Assembly (NCBI GenBank): GCA_907165275.2
Contig: OU015673.1
Location: 6,971,001-7,035,000 of the forward strand
Reading direction: 5' to 3'
Length of the DNA: 64,000 bases
Source of the DNA: Zygaena filipendulae
Lineage: Eukaryota; Arthropoda; Insecta; Lepidoptera; Zygaenidae
Shown here in pieces: positions 21,985 through 33,283 of the stretch. The translations under genes and the position numbers were made by a program. The notes under the pieces are model-generated. The model was given only the letters and a program-made list of their open reading frames with translations. It did no database searches and was not told the DNA's origin. Numbering within the stretch: the first letter of the stretch is position 1; each line of letters begins with the position of its first letter.

Positions 21985-22396
21985 ATATGTGGGCGTCCTA
22001 GCAAAAAATACCAGTTCTCGACATTTAGTTTCCAAGATAAGAAGTTTTGTAAATTTGGGTTAAAAAATTGCGTCCGCGATTTCAACTGATTAATTATTGT
22101 TAATAAATGCTTAATTTTCTACAATTTCATATACATATATTAATCTACAATAATGTATAAAATCTATGTAACAAGCAAGTAGAAGTGTGTTTTTCTTTTA
22201 CATGCAAACTTTTAAAATGCTTTTTCTCAAATTAAGCTTTTCAGAATTCCAACTTCAAATGTCTAAAACAAAATTGTGCTAGTTTTTAAAAAAAAATTTC
22301 AATCCTTACTATCAATTGACTATTCTAGATACCGAATCTAATCTTAACTCAACTTACTGGTACCTACCTTTTTGCTTGGACGCCCACATATATTTC
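21985..22396 (-). mobile_element. MITE, GTGGGCGTCC family (uninterrupted)
   Basis: The inverted ends 'atgtgggcgtcctagcaaaa' and 'tttttgcttggacgcccacat' flank about 370 bp of AT-rich non-coding DNA. This copy shows the empty site for the Helitron at 18295. Confidence 0.7.
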
Positions 22397-22446
22397 CGTG
22401 GTTTTTCAAAAAAACTCGAATGAATCTCAAACATTAAATAGTACAT

Positions 22447-23040
22447 TGTTATCCTAGGGGTGAAAGTAACTTATTTAGTCCCGAGACGGGGTTTGGCGCC
22501 CGAGCGTAGCGAGGGCGCCTATAGATCGAGGGACTAAATAAGTCTTTCTCCCGAGGATAACACTGTGCTTTTCATTACGAATGCAAGGAAAGTCAAAATA
22601 AAAATAGGAATTAGCTAAAGAAAAAATGAGTGAAGATTGGATAGTCGCTTGACACTTTCCCACCTATTTCTTTTTATTTGGCCAGCTAGCTATTCAGCCA
22701 GTATTTTTTATTTACATTGTGGCGACCTAAAAAACATATTATCTTTAATTATTAAGTATTAATTAAAGAAAATAAAAAAATATAAATAGGAATTAGCTTA
22801 AGAAAAAGTGAGTGAATTTTATTTTAATTAATACCTACTTAAACTTTACGTTATTTCAATTTTACATCGCGCTGGCTGTATAGAAAGTTGAAACATGGTT
22901 CAATAGAAATGTGAAAATAGACCTAGTTTTTTTTTAATAATTTGACAGTTGTCGGTTGAAAGCGATTCTCCCTAGGGCTGAAAAGGGTTACTTTCAACCC
23001 GCTTCTCAGGCAACTTCAGACCTACTTTCCGAGTATGAGT
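22447..23040 (+). mobile_element. Unclassified 600-bp element, copy 1
   Basis: It begins 'attgttatcctaggggtgaaag' and contains a first inverted repeat around 'gtcccgagacgggg...gggactaaataagt'. It ends in a second one, 'gattctccctagggctgaaaagggtt', followed by 'gagtatgagtaatgaaaa'. The middle is AT-rich and non-coding. Sister copies are at 30226-30825 and, in reverse, at 60584-60965. Confidence 0.65.
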
Positions 23041-23239
23041 AATGAAAAGGTTATTTACGGTTTAGCTTTTTTTTTTCATTTACAAGTATGCATACCTACC
23101 TACTCATGTTTAAACAATTGAAGCTCGACAAATTGGATTAAAAGTTAATAAAACATGAGCGAAGTCGAAAACCCCTAATTCCATGTTAAAACTTTAGTTT
23201 CTGAGATAGCTATTTGGTTACAGATATGTATTATGTATA

Positions 23240-23560
23240 CTAGCTGTACCCCGCGGCTTCACCCGCGCGAGTTTCGGAATTCCCGCTAGAACTATTTTTT
23301 CTAAAATAAAAGTAGCCAAGTTACTCCTTATAACATCAGATTTAAGGAGATTATCTGTCAGTAAAAGTCCCATTAAATCGGTCTGTACCTACGGTATGCT
23401 TATGTGGGTACCTAGATGTATTATCGTGTTTGTGGCTACTAAATAGTTGTGATCCGGCCTCCGTCTTCGTATTTATTAAATCCCCATCCCCGTATCTTAC
23501 TCGGTCAAGCCGTTTCAGAAATTAATTAGGTCAAAAAGAAAGACAAAATTAAAAATCAAT
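23240..23560 (-). mobile_element. Helitron, 'ttatctgtcagtaaaagtccc' group
   Basis: CTAG lies at 23240-23243 with A-C context, then the CCGCGG hairpin region. The body 'ttactccttataacatcag..gtcagtaaaagtcccattaaatcgg' is shared with 39588-39722. The 5' limit is approximate. Confidence 0.6.
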
Positions 23561-23622
23561 GATTTTTTTAAGTAAGACCGTATACTTTCATAATATGCAT
23601 TTCGTGAAAAGCCGTTTAGTAA

Positions 23623-23950
23623 TTGGCTACTTGACAAAAAAATTTTTTTTAGTCCGTCGTGTAGATTAGTAAAAAATATTGGACACGTATTTTTTCTTTT
23701 TTTACGTAATCAAAAAATAACAGAGATACATTGAGTTGAAATTTCGCGTGACGTCACATCTCACAACGGTTTGTATGGCGCTTATAATGAATATTGACGT
23801 CACGAGCCCCCCACCCTAAACTTTAATGCGCTTTATCTATGTTCATTTTCATTAAATTGAAAAAGCAAAAAATACGTGTCTTTTATTTTTTTATTTTCTA
23901 ACTGACGGACTAATTAGAATTTTGATTTTCATACCTTGAAGAATACCCAA
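23623..23950 (+). mobile_element. CRE-bearing MITE (full-length copy)
   Basis: It has inverted TTGGCTACTTGAC and 'gaagaatacccaa' ends flanked by AATT. It carries the paired TGACGTCA octamers, at about 23749 and 23795. Confidence 0.75.
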
Positions 23951-23987
23951 TTACAAACATACACTTCAATGTTATATATATAATATA

Positions 23988-24243
23988 CTAGCTGTCCCCC
24001 GCGATTTCATCCGCGGTAATTTCGGAGTTCCCGCGGTAATTCCGGGAAAAAAGTGCTGTAGTTTACGGTGACAAGCAGTTCCCCGCATTAATTCCGGAGT
24101 TGCCGCGGGAATTCCGGGATAAAAACTATCCTATCTTTTAAGTTATAAATTATAAATGGTTACAAAATTTTATCAAAATCCGTTCAGTAGTTTCGGAGTC
24201 CATCGCGGACAAACAACGTGACACGTGATTTATATACATTAGA
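23988..24243 (-). mobile_element. Helitron, TGTCACG-head group, intact ends
   Basis: A|CTAG lies at 23988 and the 'cacgtgatttatatacattaGA'|T end at 24242-24243. It is close to the first member of the abutting pair at 15146. Confidence 0.8.
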
Positions 24244-24677
24244 TTAGATGTGTCGTAACTCGTAATAGTTCTAAATGGATATAAGTACACAGAAATTAAC
24301 TTTATTACACACTACAATATGCAATAATACATTAATGTAAAAATACTTTTTCTTTTTAAAAACAATGTTCCAACACAATGATGTGATTAGTAAAAAAAAA
24401 TTAACTGTTTTTCCGAATAACTTAAAACACCTGCTTCAACTGAGTATTGTAAATTGTAATCCTTTGAAAGTAGGTGCTTTTAGCTTTACCTGCTGATTGG
24501 TCCCTCCCAATTCCCACAGGAACTAGGTATATAATCTGGATTAAATTATTCACTTGTTATCCTAAAACCTTAATTCCTCGTACCTAAATCTATAGGTACC
24601 TACACGAAATACCTGTTCACCTTACTTTTTCACCCGCCTCGATGGGAGACTTTGTTTTAAAATAAAATAGTATCTAA

Positions 24678-24914
24678 CCGCCGCACTCAGAGTCGACTTT
24701 AATGATTACTTAGTTAAGTATAGATTTTTAAAACAAAATTGCCGCAATCAGACAAGTTTATTAAATTAATGTTAATTGGCATTTAACTAATTAAGTTACA
24801 TCTCGTTAAATGCCAATTAACATTAATTTACTGAACGTCTCTGGTTGGGGCAGTTTGGTTTTAAAAATCTATACTTAACTAAGTAATCATTAAAGTCGAC
24901 TCTGACTGCGGCCG
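24678..24914. mobile_element. Palindromic MITE, CCGCCGCACTC family, TAA duplication
   Basis: It is 237 bp and almost wholly an inverted repeat (arms of about 110 bp around 'ctaattaagttacatctc'). It is flanked by TAA on both sides (24675-24677, 24915-24917). A 3-bp TWA duplication is typical of PIF/Harbinger elements. It is non-coding, one of four copies. Confidence 0.85.
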
Positions 24915-24984
24915 TAAGCAATGATTTCCTCTAATCGCTATAACACAAACCAACCAACAACTTTAACTGTTATATGCACACTGA

Positions 24985-25238
24985 CGACCTGATGGGCGCA
25001 GTAGGTCACCATGCCTGCCCGCTAATCAAGAGGTGCCGGGTTCGATTCCCGGTGGGGTGGACTTTGTGTGATGAACACAAGATTTCACTTTCCAGTCTGG
25101 GTGTGTTTATATATCTATAGTATAATATCTATATACCCATTATATACCACGTTTGCTTGGTTTCCACGACACAAGCTAATAATAGCTTACTGTGGGATCA
25201 AGTAGATGTGTGTTGTGAAGTTATTATTATTATTATAT
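24985..25238 (+). mobile_element. tRNA-derived SINE
   Basis: The head 'gacctgatgggcgcagtaggtcacc' (A box diverged) leads to GGTTCGATTCCC, then the shared body and an (ATT)n tail at 25220-25238. It lies in intron 1 in the sense orientation. Confidence 0.8.
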
Positions 25239-26469
25239 GCGACTACATAGAGTAGTTAGTTGCTGTAGTAGTAGTAGGTAGGTAGTAGTGACTCGAACCA
25301 TCATCAAACCACATTTCAGTATTGCAGCTTACAAAAAGTATTAACTATATGTACTTACTAGAATTAATTTAACTTAGGTCTGAAAACTGTAGACGCCTAA
25401 GTATTTGCAGACAAGAACAATCTATATGGCAGCGAAACTCATTAAAACAGAACCCGTATTTGAACCTGGCATCTATCTTAAGCTGTTTCGAACTTATGCA
25501 GCATAATGTCAGATAGTATCTCGTTAAAAACATAATGAGCTTTTAATATCTCCGCTGCTGGGGCAAAGACTTAAGGTGGCGCGCCACCATATTATGCAGC
25601 CTCTCAGCCGATAGAGGCCGCGGGTGGCGCTATAAAAGTGTTTTCTCAATTTACAGAGAATCGCAAGCTAAAAGATAGATTTTGATGAGAAATGCGACAG
25701 GATGAGTGTTTAATACATCTTTCATTTAAAATTTTTATATGGTCTTACGCGCATTATTATCCTTTAACTACAAGAAAATTAGGAATAACCGCCCGAAACG
25801 TAGTCACACACACATGCAAATCGATTAGTATTAGCCGAATCTGATTCTGAATTTGACTTATTATATCTGAGTCTCGGTGGCGCTGTGGTGTAATACGTCT
25901 CTTTTTGTAATTATTGAATCGTGAAAATCTCGTGTTCAAATCTAAGATTGCGATTCCACTTTTTGTAACTAATTTTCTCAAATTTGTTTATATATACTTA
26001 TTTATAGATCTACAACCGATTTATTTTTCGTTCTTTTCTGGAATTTTATTTAAATTCCAAAAAAGAAAATTTAAAGGATATATAACTAGAATCTAAGAAA
26101 ATATAAAGATGGATAAAGTTAAATAAAAATATTGGACTTATTTTCAATACAACCTTTCCCTGCAGGTTACACACGTACCTACTTGCGTAAATATTGGGAC
26201 TGAAAATAATTTTGGGTATAAAAATAACTCTAGGTCCTAATCTAAACTTCAAGATTTCGGGATTTACTTGGTGATAAAAAAATTGAAATCTTATATATTT
26301 CAGCAGTCTATGTAATTTACGTCATCAACTAGGATGTTTTTAATTTTAGAAACAAATCAATCATTGAATATCCAATACTAAATAGAATCGCAGTTCAACT
26401 CAAAACCTGTATGATTCGTGATAACTTTACAAAAAAAGTTCATAATTCACATAGACACTGACATTACAA
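25239..26469. other. Intron 1 DNA, mostly unannotated
   Basis: At 25871-25950 'ggtggcgctgtggtgtaatacg' and 'tgttcaaatct' look like the A and B boxes of a second, decayed tRNA-derived SINE head. Nothing else is recognised. Confidence 0.4.
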
Positions 26470-26911
26470 TCCCTAGTAAATACTAATAATATTATAAATT
26501 CGAAAGTAACTCTGTCTGTCTGTCTGTCTGTTACGCTTTCACGGCTTAATGGCTCAACGGATCATCACGAAATTTTGCATACACGTTGTCAGGGGTAGAG
26601 AAAAGGACATAGGGTACTTTATATGCCGGAATTCCCGCGGGAACTCCAAAATTAACACCGGTGAAATCTAATGAGATTTTGCATATACGTTGTCAGGGGT
26701 ACAGAGAAGGTACCCTATATGCATAGGGTACTTTATATCCCGGAATTCCCGCGGGAACTCCAAAATTAACACCGGTGAAATCTAATGAGATTTCGCATAT
26801 ACGTTGTCAGGGGTACAGAGAAGGTACCCTATATGCATAGAGTACTTTGTATCCCGGAATTCCTGCGGGATCTCCGAAATTGCCGCGGGTGAAACCGCGG
26901 GGAACAGCTAG
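26470..26911 (+). mobile_element. Helitron with internal 114-bp tandem repeat
   Basis: It starts A|TCCCTAG and ends hairpin-CTAG|T (26908-26911). Between them the block running from 'gttgtcaggggta' through 'gggtactttatatcccgg' to 'tctaatgagatttt' is repeated almost three times (starts near 26585, 26689 and 26803). It is twice the usual length of the group. Confidence 0.85.
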
Positions 26912-27171
26912 TACTCATATAAACCGAGATTTGAAGCGTAATTCTAAAAGGATTAGAGCCAGACGTTAGTACGCATAGTGGTTATATACTCTTTGGTCTA
27001 GCCACTCAACCTATATACCGCTTGGCGTTATTACACGAAAAAAAACATAAACGCATTCTGCCGTTGTTCCGTTTCAAAATTTAAATTTTGACATCTCGTG
27101 ATAATAATATTTTATATTTTATTGAGTTTCATCAGTAGGTACATTGAGTTTGTAAAGTATTTTATATTCTA

Positions 27172-27300
27172 CTAGCTGTGTCCCGCGGTTACACCCGCGT
27201 GAAACATTTTTATAAAATTAACAACTGATACTGGAGGATACTGTAGTTTCTTATGAGTGAAGTATTTAAAAAAAACTGGTTCTTTACTTTTTTAATAATA
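27172..27300 (-). mobile_element. Truncated Helitron
   Basis: It has CTAG at 27172, hairpin 'cccgcggttacacccgcg' and a short body. The 5' part is lost. Confidence 0.55.
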
Positions 27301-27507
27301 CTAGCTATTTTTCATAATATACCTAGAAATTAGCGCGGTTTCACCCTCGCTAATTTCAGAGTTTCTGCGGGAATTCCGGGATAAAAACTACCCTGTGTCC
27401 TTCACTGTGCCCCTACTAATAAAGTGTATGCAAAATTTCTAGATAATCGGTTGAGTAATAAACCGTAACATACAAACAAACAAACTCATATTCGCATTTC
27501 TAATAAT
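27301..27507 (-). mobile_element. Helitron, group 1
   Basis: A|CTAG begins at 27301. The body phrases and a (CAAA) tract are present, and it ends near 'ttcgcatttctaataataag'. The 5' terminus is eroded. It lies head to tail with the preceding fragment. Confidence 0.6.
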
Positions 27508-27616
27508 AAGTTTATCTAGAAGTGTGCATAATGTATATTATGAAAAAGCAGTTTAGATTTCAAATCGTAAACAATAGCATAAAAAATGACAGATAATAAA
27601 AAAAATTATCGTTACT

Positions 27617-27926
27617 TCTATACTATAATAAAAGAGTAGAATCCGCGATTGTGTACATTGAATATTTTTACCTAAAATGGAGAAGGGTGATAAAATTGTA
27701 ACCAAGCACAAAAAAAAGATTTTTGAAATTCTTTTCTGTCTGTCTGTCTGTTTGTTCGCCATAATCTTCAAATCTACTGAACAGATTGTCATGTGGTTTT
27801 CACAGGTAAATTAAGTTTAGCCTGTAGCTACATAATATAGGCTTTGTTTCACTCAAATCGGATATCGGGAAAAAAAGTTGTAATTCAAAAACTTTTCACG
27901 CGGGTGAAACCGCAGGGCACAGCTAG
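27617..27926 (+). mobile_element. Helitron, AAAAGAGTAGAA-head group
   Basis: It starts TCTATACTATAATAAAAGAG and ends in the hairpin 'gggtgaaaccgcaggg' and CTAG|T (27923-27926). It is non-coding. Confidence 0.8.
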
Positions 27927-28139
27927 TCATATAATATTGAGACTTCTTCGAAAGTTGTTCTAACCACTGGACCATTATCGTATAGTTCCTCGTTCCTATC
28001 GTATAGTAAATTGTATGCATTCAGCCGTCGCGCGTCATTTGAATATATTGATCTTCTTTTATTTAGTTTCATCAAAGCGTGCGTTGGGAAGTTGGATTTA
28101 TAATAATATTGTATTATTTGTAAAATATAAATATTTTAC

Positions 28140-28576
28140 TGGCAGTTGATCCTGCCGCGGTTTTGCTCGCGTCAGTTTTTTTATTTTTTTTTATTACAAA
28201 ATCAAGGAAATAATAAATAATAATGAGTGAACTGTAACTGTTCACTTGGAAAAATTTACAAAAGTCTTTATTATACAGGGTGTTACGTTACGAGGATATT
28301 TTTTTTGTAAAAAGGCATTCAATATTCGATTCTCGTTTCTAATAGCTGACTAAAAAAAAATTTGAAGAAAAAAACTTACTGAAAAAAATCACGTGAGTGT
28401 CGTGTCGTGCTCCGCTCGTATTGGTCATAGCGTGATGTTATAGCCTATAGTCGTCCTTGATAAATGACTATCTAACACGAAAATAATTTTTCAATTCGAT
28501 CCAGTAGTTCCTGAGATTAGTACGTTCAACCAAACAAACAAACAAACTCTTCAGCTTTATTATTAGTATCTATAAA
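28140..28576 (-). mobile_element. Degraded Helitron, 'tatagtcgtccttgataaatg' group
   Basis: The hairpin remnant 'gccgcggttttgctcgcg', the body 'catagcgtgatgttatagcc..' and 'gttcctgagattagtacgttc', a (CAAA) tract and 'tttattattagtatctata' are in the order of a minus-strand Helitron. The ends are not exact. Confidence 0.5.
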
Positions 28577-28641
28577 TTAACAAATACAAAGTAGGTATAT
28601 GCATAGGTAATAGTAAAAAATATTATAAGCTTTTGAAAATT

Positions 28642-29082
28642 ACTTCACGTGATCACATAGATATCACGATAAGATGAAGTTTGACCTACCAACACGATGA
28701 GTGTGTAACTTGCAGTTTCGGAGATATGAGCTGTCGAAAATTTGACCATGTGATCACATAGATATCACAAAACATTAAATTTGAGTACCAACGTGATATG
28801 ACTGCGTCCTATAGTTTCGGAGTTATAAGCGTTCAAAAATTTTGTTACGTGAACACATAGATACCATGAAAACATGAAGTTCAAACATGAAAACATGAAG
28901 CAACATGATGGGGTTGTCTCTCATACTAGTTTCGAGGGTATGAGCTTTACAAAAAAAATATTTTTTTTAGATATTAAAAATTTGATCACGTGGTCACACA
29001 GACACAATAAAAATATGAAGTTGTACCAACATTATATGGCTGCGTGTCATTGCTGATTGCATCGGAGATAAAAGTTAAATCA
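28642..29082 (+). repeat. Diverged tandem repeat, about four units of 100-140 bp
   Basis: Each unit has 'acgtgatcacatagatatcac', 'aacatgaagtt', 'ccaacacgatatgact' and 'agtttcggagatatgagc'. The units begin near 28645, 28747, 28847 and 28985. Copies differ by many substitutions, so it is an old array within intron 1. Confidence 0.7.
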
Positions 29083-29756
29083 CCCTGGGCCGTGGTGAGA
29101 TACAACCATTCGAAAATATGGTCTCTCTCTTTTACGCATCGAGAAAACAAGAAAGAGATAGCAAGAATTTATGCAACACAAAAATATAAAATACTTGTAC
29201 GGGCTACTTGTAGCTTATAAGGTATACCTACTTGTACGTGACTCAAAACAAAATGTAGTTATGCCTTCGCTTCGGCTACTAAATACCTACCAACTACATC
29301 AGTAATATTATGTATATTCCAAATTCAATTCTAAATTATCCCGGTAGGTAAAATTGTCCAAACTCACGGCTCAACGCCGCGACACCTTTCGATCCTTTTG
29401 GAACTCACTACAAACTACTGCATTCGGCGACTTGTCAGTCTACAGCCAAACCACAGCTGTTTATAGACCGGGCCGCCATTTTCGTACACATATATTGTAT
29501 ACGCTCTCACACAAGTAAGAGATTCGACCAAAATTTAATATTTTTGAAATGCTTGTAATTATGTTTTTTGTTCACTATCTGCAAAGATTTGGGACTTATG
29601 CGGCATCTAGACCAGTAGTAGTATTTTATAAAATAAATTCTAATTACCAAAAACAGCCGTAGTGTAAGAAAACTCGGTAGGCAATTTGTATGAAAACTAG
29701 CCCTAACACCAGCACCTTAAGGCAAACCGATTTATTGACCGATTTATTAGTGACAA
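29083..29756. other. Unannotated intron 1 DNA
   Basis: No gene or recognised repeat is seen. Confidence 0.45.
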
Positions 29757-29975
29757 AATATGTTATTATTTCTTGTTTAGTTTTATTTCGTTTTTCCTTG
29801 TTTTGTTTTTATTTTTTTCTTTATTTCGTTATTATTTATTTTGTTATTCTTTAATTGTTTTAATTTATTTTGTTATTTCTTTAATTGTTTTCATTTGTGT
29901 TGTTCTGTATGTGTTCATTTGTGTTGTGTTTCTCCTCTTGCTTAAATAAATCTTTCTTATCTTATCTTATTCAAC
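29757..29975 (+). mobile_element. T-rich LINE-tail-like stretch
   Basis: It is strongly T-biased on this strand, with 'ttaattgttttaatttattttgttatttc' repeats, ending 'aaataaatctttcttatcttatctt'. This looks like a LINE 3' end, but I see no coding part. Confidence 0.4.
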
Positions 29976-30225
29976 TCCCTACTACTATTGTACCTACTAC
30001 AGGTCAATATTTTCAAACACACATAAAGCAGTAGTAATAGCCTTCATCACTATCACTTCTAGACTTTTCGGTACGTGGTCTGCCTACGTTTTGTCGGGGC
30101 GTGGGGAGGCATGAGTGTCGCATTCGTATTAATAATAGATATTATTTCCATCAATAATTTATTTGTGTCAATACATAATAAACTACTAGGCACAGAAAGT
30201 ACCTATTATAAGATAACATATATAA

Positions 30226-30825
30226 TAGTACATTGTTATCCAAGGGGTGAAAGTAACTCATTTAGTGCCGAGACGGGGTTTGGCGCCGCGAGGGCGCCAA
30301 TAGTTCGAGGCACTAAATAAGTTACTTTCTCCCGAGGGTAACACTGTGCTTTTCATTACGAATGCAAGGAAAGTCAAAATAAAAATAGGAATTAGCTAAA
30401 GAAAAAATGAGTGAAGATCGGATAGTCGCTTAACACTTTCCCACCTATTTCTTTTTCTTTGGCCGGCTAGCTATTCAGCCAGTATTTTTTATTTACATTG
30501 TGGCGACCTAAAAAAAATATTTTCTTTAATAATTAAGTATTAATTAAAGAAAATAAAAAAAATATAAATAGGAATTAGCTTAAGAAAAAGTGAGTGAATT
30601 TTATTTTAATTAATTCCTACTTAAACTTTACGTTATTTCAATTTTACATCGCGCTGGCTGTATAGAAAGTTGAAACATGGTTCAATAGAAATGTGAAAAT
30701 AGACCTAGTTTTTTTAAATAATTTGACAGTCGTCAGTTGAAAGCGATTCTCCCTAGGGCTGAAAAGGGCTACTTTCAACCCGCTTCTCAGGCAACTTCAG
30801 ACCTACTTTCCGAGCATGAGTAATG
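30226..30825 (+). mobile_element. Unclassified 600-bp element, copy 2
   Basis: It is nearly collinear with 22447-23040, including both inverted-repeat blocks and the AT-rich middle. It ends about 155 bp before receptor exon B. Confidence 0.7.
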
Positions 30826-30980
30826 AAAAAATATTTTATGAGTAAATGTTTCTTGTGAACAATATTCAAGGGGGCCTCCCATACAACAGACATAATTTTT
30901 TTGCCATTTTTATAGTCCGACTCGCACTTGTTCGGTTTTTTTTTGTTGTAACTAGTTATAGTGTTATCTCTGTCAAACAG

Positions 30981-31178
30981 GAGTAAAGTGGCAGCTCTAC
31001 TGCTGGACAAGCACCTGCAGATCAACGGGATCTCAATGGGCGAGGTGATGAGGGAACGGCAAAGCATACAGATGCAGCCGATGGCGAGCAACAAGATGAA
31101 GCGGGAGAGGAAAGCGGCGCGGACGCTGGGCATCATTATGTCTGCCTTCCTCGCTTGCTGGCTGCCTTTTTTCTTATG
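30981..31178 (+). CDS. Octbeta1R: Octopamine receptor exon B (loop 3, TM6)
   Basis: The acceptor 'ctctgtcaaacag' and donor TTATG|GTATGT bound 198 bp encoding the end of codon 263 to two bases of codon 329. It holds the third intracellular loop, [14 protein letters not shown]...SIQ, then [19 protein letters not shown] leading into TM6. The ACWLP motif (C322, W323, P325) is the class A toggle region. [10 protein letters not shown] is the strongly conserved G-protein-coupling base of TM6. The loop is short for the family, with no long insertion. It has phase 2 at both ends, so skipping it would keep the frame but delete TM6. Confidence 0.93.
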
Positions 31179-31878
31179 GTATGTCCTAATAAATAATCGT
31201 TTTAAAAGACCACTTCTGTACTATAACAATTAATCAAAATTCCACAAATATTTGTCTGAATATGCAGATCGCAACAATCCTTACTAATATTATAAATGCG
31301 AAACTGAGTTTGTTTGTTTCTTTGTTACGCTTTCAGGGCTAAACGCGCTAAACGGCTCAACCGATCACTAAGAAATTTTGCACACATGCTGTCAGGGGTC
31401 CAGAGAAGGACATAGGCTACTTTTTATCCCGTAATTCCTACGGGAACTTTGAAATTAATGCGAAAGAAGCTACATTAAGTTTTGCATACTACCTACACTT
31501 TTATCTCGGAATGCCCGCGGGATCTCCGAAACTAACGCGCAGGGAACAGCTATTTAGTATATAAAAGTCCTCATCTGATAAATTCTGACTAATACTTAAG
31601 GATGCTAATGTGAGTTTGTTTGTTTGTTATACTTTGAGTAGGTACTTACTCAACCGATAATCATGAAATTTCACATGATGCCAGGTTTCCATCAAGTAAA
31701 AAAATATTATTCACGAAGCACAGAAAACTGAATGATAAAATCTAAACTAGAACCAGTAAATTGAAACAGAACTTTATTGGGACAAGAAGAAAGCTATTTT
31801 AATGTAGGTCGGTAACTTTTTAAGTGTATAACTGACATGAAATGCCGCCATTCTCACACCTTTTGGTGTTATTCTCAG
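31179..31878 (+). mobile_element. Receptor intron 2 with two Helitron copies
   Basis: The 700-bp intron holds a group 1 Helitron at about 31278-31555, starting A|TCCTTACTAATATTATAA with its end changed to 'cagctatttag'. It also holds a truncated one at about 31587-31684. The rest is unassigned. Confidence 0.65.
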
Positions 31879-32046
31879 GTATATAATAACAGCGCTCTGC
31901 GGAGAGGCGTGCCCGTGCCCACCGCAAGTGGTAGCCGCTGTGTTTTGGGTGGGCTATTTCAACTCGGCCCTCAACCCTCTCATCTATGCCTACTTCAATA
32001 GAGACTTCAGAGCTGCCTTCAGGAAGACCCTGGACTCTTGCTGCAG
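31879..32046 (+). CDS. Octbeta1R: Octopamine receptor exon C (TM7, helix 8)
   Basis: The acceptor 'tgttattctcag' begins 168 bp encoding codons 329-385 (both end codons split). It contains a cysteine-rich third outer loop (CGEACPCPP), TM7 [20 protein letters not shown] with NPLIY at 361-365, then helix 8 [19 protein letters not shown]. The paired C383-C384 are candidate palmitoylation sites. The donor TGCAG|GTTGGA is weaker than the others. Reading through it adds [11 protein letters not shown] and a stop at 32081-32083. Confidence 0.92.
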
Positions 32047-32145
32047 GTTGGAATTATTCTCTTTTAATATCCTGTGCTCCTAAGTTTTTTCCCTCATGCA
32101 CTCTTGTCTCGACAGCCGATCGCCTTAATGTGAGTATATTAGTAA

Positions 32146-32382
32146 CGGCCGCACTCAGAGTCGACTTTAATGATTACTTAGTTAAGTATAGATTTTTAAA
32201 ACAAAATTGCCGAAATCAGAGACGTTCAGTAAATTAATGTTAGTTGGCATTTAATGACATGTAACTTAATTAGTTAAGTGCCAATTAACATTAATTTATT
32301 AAACTTGTCTGATTGCGGCAGTTTTGTTTTAAAAATCTATACTTAACTAAGTAATCATTAATGTCGACTCTGAGTGCGGCGG
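32146..32382. mobile_element. Palindromic MITE, CCGCCGCACTC family, TAA duplication
   Basis: It is 237 bp, flanked by TAA (32143-32145, 32383-32385). Its inner asymmetric marker is in the opposite orientation to the copy at 24678. It lies in intron 3, 100 bp after exon C. Confidence 0.85.
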
Positions 32383-32491
32383 TAAGTACCCATCGATAAA
32401 TGTGTTACGATCGGGGAGAAAAATGCGGTGACGGTGATAATTTTTTCACCTTTTATCTAATAACAAAGTCGACGTAGGCAGAACTCATATT

Positions 32492-32783
32492 AGGCTTGTT
32501 TCCGGGGTACGAAAATCAAATTCTGTTTAGTCCGTCTCGTAGATTATTATTAAAATAGAACCGTATTTTTTGCTTTTTCAAATTATTGAAAAAAATACTA
32601 AGATAAAACGTTAGGAGTGGTGTCATAACGTGCTATAAACTGTAGCATGTCGTGACGTCACGCGACATTTCAGCTTAATGTGTCTCCGTTATTTTTTGAT
32701 TACGTAAAAAATGAAAAAATACGTGTCCAATATTTTTTATTAATCTACAAGACAGACTAAAATTTAAATTTGGTTGATAAGCC
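32492..32783 (-). mobile_element. CRE-bearing MITE, divergent subfamily
   Basis: It shares the 'aattattgaaaaaaatac' interior with 3403 and 38914. One TGACGTCA is kept at about 32653; the other is lost. It lies in intron 3. Confidence 0.6.
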
Positions 32784-33007
32784 CTTTTTGTGTGAGCAAA
32801 TTGTATAATATATTACATCGGTGACCGTTGCCGTAGATCGCTTGCTGCGCTCGCTCGACTCGCGCGTCGTAAGTCAGCAGTAGGTACCAATGTAATAGCA
32901 TGTTAGGTGCTTTGCATTTTATTTATAGAGTCGATCAATATCATAGCAAAGTTAATCTGTAAAATTAATCACTTTCACAGCATTTATAATATTGACCTTA
33001 CATAATA

Positions 33008-33283
33008 TGTATATGTGGGCGTCCACGTAAAAAGGTACCGCAGTACCTAGTGGGGTATTGAGTTAAGACTAGTTCGGTATCTAGAATAGTCAATTGATAG
33101 TAAGGATAGATTTTTATATATTATTGTAGATTTAGTTGTAAGTAAATTGTAGAAAATTGACCATTAATTAATAAAATTAACTAAAATCGCGGACGCAATT
33201 TTTTCACCTAACTTTACTCTTCGTATATCTCGGAAACTATATGCCGAGAACTGGTACCTTTTAACTTGGACGCCCATATATAC
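33008..33283. mobile_element. MITE, GTGGGCGTCC family, short copy
   Basis: The inverted ends 'atgtgggcgtccacgtaaaa' and 'ttaacttggacgcccata' flank a shortened interior. It lies in intron 3. Confidence 0.7.

Noticed and set aside
30753..31136. 127-codon minus-strand open frame
   Set aside because: It is the antisense shadow of receptor exon B plus transposon sequence upstream.
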